In this document: positions 15,513 through 24,934 of the stretch, one piece after another
Position numbering within the stretch: the first letter of the stretch is position 1
Layout: the number at the start of each line of letters is the position of its first letter
From: Rhizobium sp. Leaf371
GTDB lineage: Bacteria; Pseudomonadota; Alphaproteobacteria; Rhizobiales; Rhizobiaceae
Direction of reading: 5' to 3'
Length of the DNA: 64,000 nt
Assembly (NCBI RefSeq): GCF_001424045.1
Contig: NZ_LMQB01000024.1
Coordinates: 248,001 to 312,000 of the forward strand
Program-made: the position numbers and the translations under genes
The notes under the pieces: generated by a model
The model's database searches: none
What the model was told of the DNA's origin: nothing
Seen by the model: the letters and a program-made list of their open reading frames with translations, nothing else

Positions 15513-15617
15513 GTCGGCGTAGCCAGCAACTCACCTTCTTCTTGATGCCAATCGAGTAGGCCCCTGCCTTCCGGCAGGGGTCCAACGGCTGCGCCGAACT
15601 GACGGGCTACGCCCGAC
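15513..15617. repeat. Nested inverted repeats (possible structured RNA or element end)
   Basis: The outer arms GTCGGCGTAGCC (15513-15524) and GGCTACGCCCGAC (15605-15617) are complementary apart from one extra base. Inside lies a perfect hairpin CCCCTGCC-TTCC-GGCAGGGG at 15561-15580. The arrangement could be a folded RNA, an IS200/IS605-like end or a REP-type palindrome; no transposase is nearby. Confidence 0.45.
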
Positions 15618-15627
15618 ACTACTTTGG

Positions 15628-15685
15628 TTTAGATAAGCCTGATGACACCGTAGTAGTAGTCATGGCCTCATCAGGCTTATCTAAA
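15628..15685. repeat. Perfect 18-bp inverted repeat with 22-nt loop
   Basis: TTTAGATAAGCCTGATGA at 15628-15645 is repeated exactly in inverse orientation at 15668-15685. The 22-nt spacer contains TAGTAGTAGT. No T-run follows, so it does not look like a terminator. It sits about 60 nt before the truncated DUF2312 sequence and may mark the end of the inserted DNA. Confidence 0.7.
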
Positions 15686-15736
15686 GACATATGGAATCCG
15701 CCTAGTCGGCGGATACTTGGTAGGCTTAATTTCAGA

Positions 15737-15904
15737 ATGGTTGAAAACGACGATATCAAGGACGTCATGGGCGAGGCCAAGGGCCGCGGTTACGACACCA
15801 AGGCCATTCGCACGATCATCCGCCTGCGCAAGAAGGATGCGAACGAGCGTATCGAGGAGGAAACCATCCTCCAGACCTATATGGCCGCGCTCGGCATGGA
15901 ATAG
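15737..15904 (+). pseudogene. 5'-truncated DUF2312 (GapR-like) nucleoid protein remnant
   Basis: From about 15,749 the frame reads [20 protein letters not shown], then [18 protein letters not shown] and [13 protein letters not shown], which is the C-terminal two thirds of the DUF2312 family (GapR, a DNA-binding nucleoid protein of alphaproteobacteria, normally about 85-90 residues). The N-terminal coiled-coil segment (roughly 30 residues) is missing; the sequence upstream of DDIKDV is unrelated in every frame. A 55-codon frame from ATG 15737 remains but has no ribosome site. The native terminator (15940-15974) is intact. The simplest reading is that insertion of the accessory DNA on the left replaced the promoter and the first third of the gene. 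Confidence 0.75.
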
Positions 15905-15939
15905 CAGGCTCTGCGGCCCCGACCGCAGCCACGACCATC

Positions 15940-15974
15940 AACGCCGCGCGTCGGGATCGACGGGCGGCGTTTTT
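15940..15974 (+). terminator. Rho-independent terminator after the DUF2312 remnant
   Basis: AACGCCGC and GCGGCGTT form the stem (with inner CGTC/GACG), followed by TTTTT. It is the expected terminator of the now truncated DUF2312 gene. Confidence 0.75.
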
Positions 15975-16015
15975 CGTTTCAGGTCGAGACAGAGACGCCT
16001 GGCGCCGGCGGCACG

Positions 16016-16744
16016 TCAGTGAATGAGGCTGCGCCGGATGGCATCGGCGATGGCGTGCGTTCGGTTGGCGGCACCAAGCTTCTTGATCGCCGACTTGATG
16101 TAGCTGTTGACCGTATCGTTCTGATAGCCTGTCACCCGCGCGATGCCCTCGCTGGTCAGCCCGTGGCTGGCCTGCATCAGGCAGGCGACCTCGCCGCGTG
16201 ACAGGCGCAGATGCGCGGCCGCGAAGCGCTCCATCAGCGGCCGTGTCACGGCGGCATGCACGGAGGGAGCGATCAGCGTGAGAAACGCGATCTCCTCGCT
16301 ATCGAAGGGTGTCTGCCGGCTGAACATGACGACGCCGTAGACGACGGAGGACCGCGTCACCGGCACGAGCGTCCGATTGTAGACATGGAAGGTGGACAAG
16401 ACCCGATCGAGAAGCTCGGGCCTCGGCACACCTGCAAACACCTCTGCCTCGACGACGAGCTGGCCCGTGTGGACCGCCTCGACGATAGGATCGATCTGGT
16501 AGAGATGCTCCCGAACATAGGTCTCTATGAAGGCCGGCGGCAGATCGGTATCGACGGATGCGCCCTGACCGAACCGATAGCCTTCGAGATCCAGTCCGCT
16601 GATCGAAATGTAGTCGAACGGCACCGCCCGTCGCAGGCGATCGACCACCGGATTGGACGCGAAATAGCGATGGCTCGGAACGGTGCGAAGGTCGCGCCAT
16701 TCCGCGCGCAACGGCGAAAGCAACGATGGCGTCTTGCTGGCCAT
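16016..16744 (-). CDS. LuxR-family transcriptional regulator (orphan)
   Basis: A 242-residue protein with an N-terminal autoinducer-binding-like domain (about residues 35-165; RYFASNPVVDRLRRAVPFDY) and a C-terminal LuxR HTH (about 175-240; LSRGEVACLMQASHGLTSEG, then NDTVNSYIKSAIKKLGAANR). No luxI-type synthase is in the window, so it is an orphan, and the ligand could be an acyl-homoserine lactone, another small molecule or none. CGGAG lies upstream of ATG 16744, and TTGACA at about 40 nt further upstream may be its -35. A short palindrome between promoter and start (16763-16777) may be its own binding site. It is the first intact gene to the right of the accessory DNA. Confidence 0.85.
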   Translation of the reverse strand: MASKTPSLLSPLRAEWRDLRTVPSHRYFASNPVVDRLRRAVPFDYISISGLDLEGYRFGQGASVDTDLPPAFIETYVREHLYQIDPIVEAVHTGQLVVEAEVFAGVPRPELLDRVLSTFHVYNRTLVPVTRSSVVYGVVMFSRQTPFDSEEIAFLTLIAPSVHAAVTRPLMERFAAAHLRLSRGEVACLMQASHGLTSEGIARVTGYQNDTVNSYIKSAIKKLGAANRTHAIADAIRRSLIH

Positions 16745-16762
16745 GACGGGACTCCGAATGCC

Positions 16763-16777
16763 GACTTGCAGTAAGTC
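16763..16777. promoter_or_regulatory. Possible lux-box-like palindrome before the luxR-type gene
   Basis: GACTT-GCAGT-AAGTC, 5-bp arms, 19 nt upstream of the LuxR-type start codon and about 15 nt after a TTGACA on the reverse strand. The position fits autoregulation, but the arms are short. Confidence 0.35.
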
Positions 16778-16856
16778 TTGGCAGACATTGTCAAAATCCG
16801 CACAGCATCACAACCAAAAGATCTATTTCTAGGGGTTTTTACCGTATAGAGACAGA

Positions 16857-16880
16857 AATGCCCCGGTTTTCCGGGGCATT
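16857..16880 (-). terminator. Hairpin terminator of the DUF882 gene
   Basis: AATGCCCCGG-TTTT-CCGGGGCATT, a perfect 10-bp stem, about 50 nt after the stop codon of the reverse-strand DUF882 gene. The T-run beyond it is short. Confidence 0.65.
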
Positions 16881-16932
16881 CATGCATCTTGGACCTCGCC
16901 TGACCACCCGCGGCGATCGACCGCCGCAGCCG

Positions 16933-18897
16933 TCAGTTGAACCGCTTGACTTCCATGAAGTTGACGGCCGTGCCGCTGAACTTGCTGGTATCGGATGCCG
17001 CCGGGCCGGTGGTGAAGCCTGCGGAATAGACGGTGGTCGGCGATGCGCGCAGCGAACGGGACACGAAACGCGGCGCCTTGACCGGCTTCGACAGCGTCGC
17101 CATGCGGCTGGTCGAGAGCGCCCATTCCGCAATGATCTTCTGCGTCAGCTTCGGCTCCGTGCGAACCGAGGACCGATGCGCGGCATCCGCCTGCACCTTC
17201 TTCGGGCGCGCGGCCTTGGTCGGCGCTTCGGCCGGCACATCGAACGCACTGCCGAACGGATCCCGCGGAGAGGCGGACGGCGACGGCGCGTAGGAGGCAA
17301 GCTCCACCGGCGGCGACGGGCGCACCGGCGGCGGTGTCGCCGCTGCCATACGGGTGGCGTCCTGGGCCGGGGCCGCGACGCGGGCCGGTACGGAGGCCAC
17401 GCTTTGCGGCCGTTCGGCCGGCACGGTACCGACGGTCGGGGTGGCGAGCGCGACCTTGGCGCGGGCTTCTGCCGCCGTCTCCAGGGGAACTTCGGCGGTG
17501 GCAACCACGGCCGGAGCCGTCGTCGTGGGTGTCGGGAGCGGCTCTGCGGCCATGCCGGCGGGCGCACCGGCGACATCGGCCTGGGCGACCGCCATCAGCG
17601 CGGCTTCCCCGGCCGGCCGAAGGGCCGGGACCGGAACGAAGCCGAGCGCCTCGGAATCTTCCGTCATGGCATTCGGGTCCGCACCCGGATTGGCACTGGC
17701 GAGCATCGCTTCGCTACCCTGCGGATCGGTCTGGCGTGCCATGGGCACGGGCACCTTGTAGCTCCGGAGGTCGGCAAACTCGCCCGTCTGCGGCTCATCG
17801 GGCAGCGCTGCAGCCAGAGCATCCTGCGCAGCATTCCGCTGCGGCGCGACGAGCGCCGTCTGAACGACCGTATCGGCTTCCTGGAATGCGGGCCGCACGA
17901 GCGGTACCGGCGCCTTGAGCGTCTGCTCGGCAACGACGGGACCGTCTTCGGCACCTTCGACACCGGCGAGAACGGGCTGCTGAACCGGAGCGGCGGCAGG
18001 CTTGGTGGTCCGGGCCTGGGCGGGGGCTTCCGAATCGTCGCTGTCGGCACCGCTGGCGATCGCCGTTGCATCCTCGTCCTCGTCGCCGCTGCCAAACAGC
18101 ATGGCGAAGAGATTCTTGCCGCCGCGCTTGGTGTCGCGATCGCCGGCACCCTTGGTGCCGCCACCGGCGACTTCGATGGCGCTGGAGCCGACACGGCGCT
18201 TGTAGTCCGCAACCGCCTGCTCATAGCCGGGAAGCGGCGAGCCGTCGGAGGGAAGGTGCATGGTCTTGCCGTCCGGGAACAGGCGAACGAGTTCGCCGCG
18301 GCTCATGCGCGGCCAGGCACGCACGCCGCCCACGTCCATATGGACGAAGGGGGAACCGGAGGTCGGGTAATAGCCGACGCCGCCGACCTGGAATTTCATG
18401 CCGATTTCGCGCAGCGTCTTCAGCTTCACGTCGGGAAGATAAAAGTCCATCGCCTTGCCGAGCATGTGCTGGCTCTTCTTGGCGACGCCCTTGGTGCGCG
18501 AGCGCAGCATGCCGTTGGTGGCGGGCGAGCGATAGGCGGAGACGACGTGGATGTAATCGCGCGAGCCGCTCTTCTGGTAGACTTCCCAGATCAGGTCGAG
18601 AAGACGCGGGTCCATCTTCGTCGGCTCGTTGCGGCGCCAGTCGCGCAGCATGTTGTTGACCTGCTGCAGACCCTTCGGGTCGTAGCGGCCGTTGCGCTTG
18701 AAGGTGATTTCGGCCTTCTCGCGGGTGTGAATGAACAAGATCTTGAGCGTCCGGGTCTGGCCGGCAGCCTCGACGGCCGGCACGACGCCCGGCGTCACCA
18801 TGGATGCGGCGATGACAAGCGATCCGAGAAGACGCGGCATACGCCCGGCCCAACGGCTGCAAAGGTCGCGCACTTTGGCGCCGAAAGGCGTTATCAT
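16933..18897 (-). CDS. DUF882 / MepK-like murein endopeptidase with long Pro/Ala-rich tail
   Basis: A 654-residue exported protein. After a basic N-terminus and a hydrophobic export segment (LLGSLVIAASMVTPGVVPAV), residues about 55-220 are a DUF882 (peptidase M15-like, YcbK/MepK) domain: YDPKGLQQVNNMLRDWR, VVSAYRSPATNGMLR, KKSQHMLGKAMDFYLPDV and GSPFVHMDVGG, which carry the zinc-ligand His/Asp positions. It should cut cross-links in peptidoglycan in the periplasm. The remaining 420 residues are low-complexity, rich in Ala, Pro, Val and Thr. ATG 18897 is preferred (AGGA 11 nt upstream); a longer frame starts at 18987. Between this gene and the next the DNA carries a TGGCAT-TT-ATGCCA palindrome at 18987-19000. 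Confidence 0.82.
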   Translation of the reverse strand: MITPFGAKVRDLCSRWAGRMPRLLGSLVIAASMVTPGVVPAVEAAGQTRTLKILFIHTREKAEITFKRNGRYDPKGLQQVNNMLRDWRRNEPTKMDPRLLDLIWEVYQKSGSRDYIHVVSAYRSPATNGMLRSRTKGVAKKSQHMLGKAMDFYLPDVKLKTLREIGMKFQVGGVGYYPTSGSPFVHMDVGGVRAWPRMSRGELVRLFPDGKTMHLPSDGSPLPGYEQAVADYKRRVGSSAIEVAGGGTKGAGDRDTKRGGKNLFAMLFGSGDEDEDATAIASGADSDDSEAPAQARTTKPAAAPVQQPVLAGVEGAEDGPVVAEQTLKAPVPLVRPAFQEADTVVQTALVAPQRNAAQDALAAALPDEPQTGEFADLRSYKVPVPMARQTDPQGSEAMLASANPGADPNAMTEDSEALGFVPVPALRPAGEAALMAVAQADVAGAPAGMAAEPLPTPTTTAPAVVATAEVPLETAAEARAKVALATPTVGTVPAERPQSVASVPARVAAPAQDATRMAAATPPPVRPSPPVELASYAPSPSASPRDPFGSAFDVPAEAPTKAARPKKVQADAAHRSSVRTEPKLTQKIIAEWALSTSRMATLSKPVKAPRFVSRSLRASPTTVYSAGFTTGPAASDTSKFSGTAVNFMEVKRFN

Positions 18898-19132
18898 TCC
18901 CGACAAATCCTGCAAACCTTCTTCCCCGTCGACGGACGCGCCGCTCCCTGCGGCCATCCAGTTGACTGTCAAATACGGTGACAGCATGGCATTTATGCCA
19001 CAGTCGTCACTTATCCTTATAATATAGTGAACGGATCACTAACAAGGTCTAAACGACAGCGAAAGATTTTGACGAAGGCTTGAGGCAAGGATGTCCTGGC
19101 AGGCGGCTTTTCGCTCCGAATATAGGTGGCAT

Positions 19133-20701
<1,569 letters not shown>

Positions 20702-20939
20702 GGGACCTCCTCAACGTCTTCGGCGCACCGTCATGCGCGCCACCTTGAGCGTCCATTCCTGGCACAAAGGATTGAACACGGTGTTTGGCGAAAGGCTTGC
20801 ATTTTAACCAATGGGGACGTTACGGTCCGCCCCCGCGCAAGGTCGGTCCGGTGGCTCGACGCGCCCTCTCCCGGCCTGTGGCCGACCTCCTGGAAATGTC
20901 CGGCTGCCCCCGGCGTGCCGAAGCAAGCGAGTGACCGCA

Positions 20940-22808
20940 ATGACCCTCTCCCCCCGGACCTCGATCGCCCTGCAGCGCTTCATGAACCCCGCCGATGCGG
21001 CCTCTGCGGCAGCGGTCGATGCGGCGCTCGGCGACCTGCCCACATGGAAGCTGGAGGATCTCTATCCCGCACCCGGATCGCCGCTCTTTCGCGACGACCT
21101 GGAAAAGGCCGGCGCGGAATGCCTGGCCTTCGAGGCGAAGTGGAAGGGCAAACTGATCGAGGCTGCGGCCAGGACCGGCGACGAGGGCCTGGGCCAGGCC
21201 GTGCAGGAATTCGAGGCCCTGGAAGAGCGCATGGGGCGCATCGGTTCCTATGCCGGGCTCACCTATTACACCGACACCTCCGACCCCGAGATCGGCAAGT
21301 TCTTCGGCGACGTGCAGGCCAAACTGACGGACTATGCGAGCCACCTTCTGTTCTTCGCGCTGGAAATGAACCGGATCGACGACGCGGTGCTGGAGGCGGC
21401 GCTTGTCGCCGACCCGCTCGCCGCGCATTACCGCCCCTGGATCGTCGACCTGCGGATGGACAAGCCCTACCAGCTGGACGACCGGCTGGAGCAGCTGTTT
21501 CTCGAAAAATCCATGACCGGCGCCGGCGCCTTCAACCGGCTGTTCGACGAGACCATGACCGCCCTGACCTTCACGGTGGATGGCGTGGACCTGCCGCTGG
21601 AGCGGACGCTGAGCCTTCTGCAGGAGCCGGACCCGGAGACCCGCCGCAAGGCTGCGCAGGCGCTGGCCGCCACCTTCCGCGCGAATATCCGCACCTTCGC
21701 GCTCATCACCAACACGCTGGCCAAGGACAAGGAGATCTCCGACCGCTGGCGCGGCTTTGCCGATATCGCCGACAGCCGGCACCTGGCCAATCGGGTGGAG
21801 CGCGAGGTTGTCGACGCCCTGGCGCAGGCGGTGCGCGCCGCCTATCCGCGCCTGTCGCACCGCTATTATGCGATGAAGGCGAAGTGGCTCGGCATGGAGC
21901 GGATGAATTTCTGGGACCGCAACGCACCGCTGCCGGAAGCGCCCAACCACGTCATCCCCTGGAGCGAGGCGCGCGAGACCGTGCTTTCGGCCTATGGCGC
22001 CTTCGATCCCGAAATGGCGGCCATCGCGCAGCGTTTCTTCGATGGCGGCTGGATCGACGCGCCGGTGCGCCCGGGCAAGGCGCCGGGTGCCTTCGCGCAT
22101 CCGACCGTGCCATCGGCCCACCCCTATGTGCTCGTGAACTACATGGGCAAGCCGCGCGACGTGATGACGCTCGCCCACGAACTCGGCCATGGCGTGCACC
22201 AGGTGCTGGCCGGCGGACAGGGCGCCCTGATGGCCTCGACGCCGCTGACGCTGGCGGAAACCGCCTCCGTCTTCGGAGAGATGCTGACATTCCGCGCGTT
22301 GCTGGAGCGCACGACGGACCAGCGCGAACGCAAGGCGATGCTCGCCCAGAAGGTCGAGGACATGATCAACACGGTCGTGCGCCAGATCGCCTTCTACGAA
22401 TTCGAGCGCAAGCTGCACACGGCGCGAAAGGATGGCGAACTGACGCCCGAGGCGATCGGTCAGCTCTGGCTGTCCGTGCAGGCGGATAGCCTCGGCCCGG
22501 CGATCGCGATTTCCGAAGGCTACGAGACCTATTGGGCCTACATCCCTCACTTCATCCACTCACCTTTCTACGTCTACGCCTATGCCTTCGGCGATTGCCT
22601 CGTGAACTCGCTCTATGCCGTCTACGAGAAGGCCGAGGGCGGCTTCCAGCAGAAATATTTCGAGATGCTGAAGGCCGGCGGCAGTAAGCATCACAGCGAA
22701 CTTCTCGCGCCCTTCGGCCTCGACGCCACCGATCCCGCCTTCTGGGAAAAGGGCTTGTCGATGATCGAAGGCCTGATCGACGAGCTGGAAGCTCTGGACG
22801 CGGCGTGA
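20940..22808 (+). CDS. pepF: Oligoendopeptidase F (M3 metallopeptidase)
   Basis: A 622-residue cytoplasmic zinc peptidase cutting short oligopeptides. The zinc site HELGHG is at about residue 413 (LAHELGHGVHQVLAGGQGAL), with the downstream glutamate ligand in LAETASVFGEML. The protein follows the pepF/M3B layout, opening with TSIALQRFMNPADAA and DLPTWKLEDLYPAPGSP. The start at 20940 is chosen as the first ATG giving the family N-terminus; the open frame extends to 20811 without a ribosome site. It is transcribed away from the NtrC-type gene. A short imperfect palindromic repeat lies between it and pabB. Confidence 0.9.
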   Translation: MTLSPRTSIALQRFMNPADAASAAAVDAALGDLPTWKLEDLYPAPGSPLFRDDLEKAGAECLAFEAKWKGKLIEAAARTGDEGLGQAVQEFEALEERMGRIGSYAGLTYYTDTSDPEIGKFFGDVQAKLTDYASHLLFFALEMNRIDDAVLEAALVADPLAAHYRPWIVDLRMDKPYQLDDRLEQLFLEKSMTGAGAFNRLFDETMTALTFTVDGVDLPLERTLSLLQEPDPETRRKAAQALAATFRANIRTFALITNTLAKDKEISDRWRGFADIADSRHLANRVEREVVDALAQAVRAAYPRLSHRYYAMKAKWLGMERMNFWDRNAPLPEAPNHVIPWSEARETVLSAYGAFDPEMAAIAQRFFDGGWIDAPVRPGKAPGAFAHPTVPSAHPYVLVNYMGKPRDVMTLAHELGHGVHQVLAGGQGALMASTPLTLAETASVFGEMLTFRALLERTTDQRERKAMLAQKVEDMINTVVRQIAFYEFERKLHTARKDGELTPEAIGQLWLSVQADSLGPAIAISEGYETYWAYIPHFIHSPFYVYAYAFGDCLVNSLYAVYEKAEGGFQQKYFEMLKAGGSKHHSELLAPFGLDATDPAFWEKGLSMIEGLIDELEALDAA

Positions 22809-22830
22809 CGCCCGTCTAGGAGCCTGCGGC

Positions 22831-22885
22831 GCCCCTCACCCTCCACCCGCGTGCGGGGAGAGGTGCCGGCAGGCGGATGAGGGGC
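22831..22885. repeat. Small intergenic palindromic repeat (REP/RIME-like)
   Basis: GCCCCTCA (22831-22838) pairs with TGAGGGGC (22878-22885), with imperfect inner pairing around GTGCGGGGAGAGG. Such GC-rich palindromes are common between genes in rhizobia. No other copy was seen in this window. Confidence 0.5.
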
Positions 22886-22907
22886 GACCCGAACCAGGAA
22901 GCAACCC

Positions 22908-24077
22908 ATGATGACCCCTGAGCCGTTCATCCTCTTCAGCGACGACATGACGCAGACCGTGACGCTCTTTGCCGAACCGCTGGAGATCATCACCGCCCGC
23001 ACCCGCGCCGAGGTCATGCCGGCCCTGGCCCGCATGGAGGCGGCGAAGGCCGACGGCCGCTGGCTGGCCGGGTTCATGGCCTACGAGGCGGGCTATCTGT
23101 TCGAGGAACGGCTGGCGCCGCTCGCGCAGGACGATCGGGAAACCCCGCTCCTCTCCTTCGGCGTCTTTTCCGGCCCGGCGGAGGACGCCCACCCCCTCGC
23201 TAAACCTCGTCGCCGCCGCGACAACACGCCGTTCCTCACTGGGCCGCGCACCGCCTGGGATTTCGCCACCTATCGCGACCGTTTCGACAGGCTGCACCGG
23301 CACTTGCGGCAGGGCGACTGTTACCAGGCGAACCTCACCATGCCGATCTCGGCGCGCTGGAACGGCGATCCGCTCGACGCCTTCTGGTCGCTGATCGAGC
23401 GTCAGCCCGTGCGCTACGGCGCGCTCGTCAATCTAGACGGCCCGACGCTTCTGTCGCGCTCGCCGGAGCTGTTCTTCCAGATTTCGGAGGGCATCATCGA
23501 GACGCATCCAATGAAAGGCACCGCCCCGCGCGGTGCATCGCCGCACGAAGACGAGGCGATCGTCGCGGCGATGCTGGCCGACGGCAAGACCCAGGCCGAA
23601 AACCGCATGATCGTCGATCTCCTGCGCAACGACATTTCGCGCATCACCGCGGTCGGCACCCTGGACGTGACCCGTCTGTTCGACATCGAGACCTATCCGA
23701 CCGTCCATCAGATGGTGAGCCATATCAGGGCGAACCTCGTGCCCGGCCTCGCCATCGCGGATATCTTCCGGGCGCTCTTCCCCTGCGGCTCGGTCACGGG
23801 CGCCCCGAAGATCCGGGCGATGGAGATCCTGAGCGGGCTGGAGACCGGGCCGCGCGATGCCTATTGCGGTGCCATCGGCCATATCGCGCCCGGCGGCGAC
23901 ATGCGCTTCAGCGTCGCCATCCGCACATTGTCGCTCTTCGACACGGGCGAGGCCATCTTCAACGTCGGCGGCGGCATCGTCTACGATTCCACGGCCGAGG
24001 CCGAATATGCCGAATGCCTGCTGAAGGCCCGCTTCGCGCTCGGAGACGAGGCGCCGGCGCTGGGGCCTGCGCCATGA
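22908..24077 (+). CDS. pabB: Aminodeoxychorismate synthase component I
   Basis: A 389-residue chorismate-binding enzyme that makes 4-amino-4-deoxychorismate for folate. Conserved blocks of the anthranilate synthase I/PabB fold are present: GDCYQANLTMPI, LLSRSPELFF, THPMKGTAPRG, AENRMIVDLLRNDISRI, and CGSVTGAPKIRAMEIL near the C-terminus. The KG in PMKGTAPRG is the position of the PabB catalytic Lys. Two ATGs stand in a row (22908, 22911); AGGAA lies 7 nt upstream. It overlaps the class IV aminotransferase gene by 4 nt (ATGA), which supports PabB rather than TrpE, because the neighbour completes the p-aminobenzoate route. Confidence 0.9.
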   Translation: MMTPEPFILFSDDMTQTVTLFAEPLEIITARTRAEVMPALARMEAAKADGRWLAGFMAYEAGYLFEERLAPLAQDDRETPLLSFGVFSGPAEDAHPLAKPRRRRDNTPFLTGPRTAWDFATYRDRFDRLHRHLRQGDCYQANLTMPISARWNGDPLDAFWSLIERQPVRYGALVNLDGPTLLSRSPELFFQISEGIIETHPMKGTAPRGASPHEDEAIVAAMLADGKTQAENRMIVDLLRNDISRITAVGTLDVTRLFDIETYPTVHQMVSHIRANLVPGLAIADIFRALFPCGSVTGAPKIRAMEILSGLETGPRDAYCGAIGHIAPGGDMRFSVAIRTLSLFDTGEAIFNVGGGIVYDSTAEAEYAECLLKARFALGDEAPALGPAP

Positions 24078-24715
24078 CCGGTTTCACCCTGATTGAAACG
24101 CTGCGCTACGAACCGCCTGAAAGCCCTGATCCGGGCTTCCTGCGCCTCCGGCTGCACATCGCCCGCCTGTCCCGCTCCGCCCGGCGCCTCGGCTTCACCC
24201 TTCCGGACGATGTCGCCGAACACCTCGAACGCGCCGTCGCAAAGGCGACCGCGCCCGCCCGCGTCCGGCTCGAACTCGCGCGCGACGGCCGCATCGACAT
24301 CGCCGTCGTGCCGTTCGCGGTCCAGCCGCCCGGCACCGTCTGGCGCGTGCGCCTCGCGAAGACCCACCTCGCCTCGACCGATCCGCTTCTGCGCTACAAG
24401 ACCAGCCGAAGGGCCGCCTATGACGCCGCGCGCGCGGAATGGCCGGCCGGGGAAGCGGACGAGGTGCTGCTGCTCAACGAGCGCGGCGAACCCTGCGAGG
24501 GGACCATCACCTCGCTGTTTCTCGATGACGGATCCGGCATTCTCAAGACCCCGCCGATCGCCTGCGGCCTGCTGGCCGGCGTCCTGCGCACCGAGCTGAT
24601 CTGCGCCCGCCGCGCCCGCGTCGAGCGGCTGACGCTCGACGGCATCCGCAAGGGCACGCTGTTCATGGGCAATTCGCTGCGCGGCCTCATTCCCGCGCGG
24701 CTGATCGAATCCTGA
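24074..24715 (+). CDS. pabC: Class IV aminotransferase, probable aminodeoxychorismate lyase
   Basis: A 213-residue PLP-fold-IV protein. It is shorter than most class IV enzymes (about 270) but retains the catalytic-Lys region (PLLRYKTSRRAAYDAARAEW, Lys near residue 103), the EVLLLNERGEPCEGTITSLF strand and the C-terminal FMGNSLRGLIPA. It would release pyruvate from aminodeoxychorismate to give p-aminobenzoate. The start at 24074 lies inside the pabB stop (ATGA). The close coupling with pabB is the main reason for the PabC call; D-amino-acid or branched-chain transaminase activity is less likely. Confidence 0.75.
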   Translation: MTGFTLIETLRYEPPESPDPGFLRLRLHIARLSRSARRLGFTLPDDVAEHLERAVAKATAPARVRLELARDGRIDIAVVPFAVQPPGTVWRVRLAKTHLASTDPLLRYKTSRRAAYDAARAEWPAGEADEVLLLNERGEPCEGTITSLFLDDGSGILKTPPIACGLLAGVLRTELICARRARVERLTLDGIRKGTLFMGNSLRGLIPARLIES

Positions 24716-24934
24716 CGTCTCTGGCGGAGGGTTCATCGGCGGAACGTGCTGTCGGAGCCGTCCCGCAGGCACGCGCCCCCTTGGCACCGGCAAAGCCTTC
24801 ATTTAAGGGATCTTCGAAAGACGCTGCCCTTTATTGTGACATCGATTTATGATCTAGGGGCGCGCATATTGCCTGCAGCCGACCGAACCCGGATCGGCTT
24901 GCCCCGAAAAAGAACACGTTCAGGAGAAGACCAA

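Larger units (their letters stand above)
15141..15736. other. Non-coding island edge with structured repeats
   Basis: About 600 bases without a supportable gene between the XRE regulator and the DUF2312 remnant. The left half shows nothing recognisable. The right half is full of palindromes, given as separate entries (15513-15617, 15628-15685), plus a small hairpin ATCCGCC-TAGTC-GGCGGAT at 15696-15714. The concentration of inverted repeats directly at the point where a core gene is truncated suggests the end of an integrated or transposed element. Confidence 0.5.

Noticed and set aside
15513-15617. The nested repeats as an integron attC site or retron msr-msd
   Set aside because: The conserved GTTRRRY/RYYYAAC ends of attC are missing, and there is no integrase or reverse transcriptase gene in the window.
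15628-15685. The 18-bp inverted repeat as a rho-independent terminator
   Set aside because: The loop of 22 nt is long, both flanks lack a T-run, and the preceding gene ends almost 500 nt upstream.
16858-18981. A 707-codon plus-strand frame
   Set aside because: Mirror frame of the DUF882 gene; Arg/Gly/His-rich with no family resemblance.
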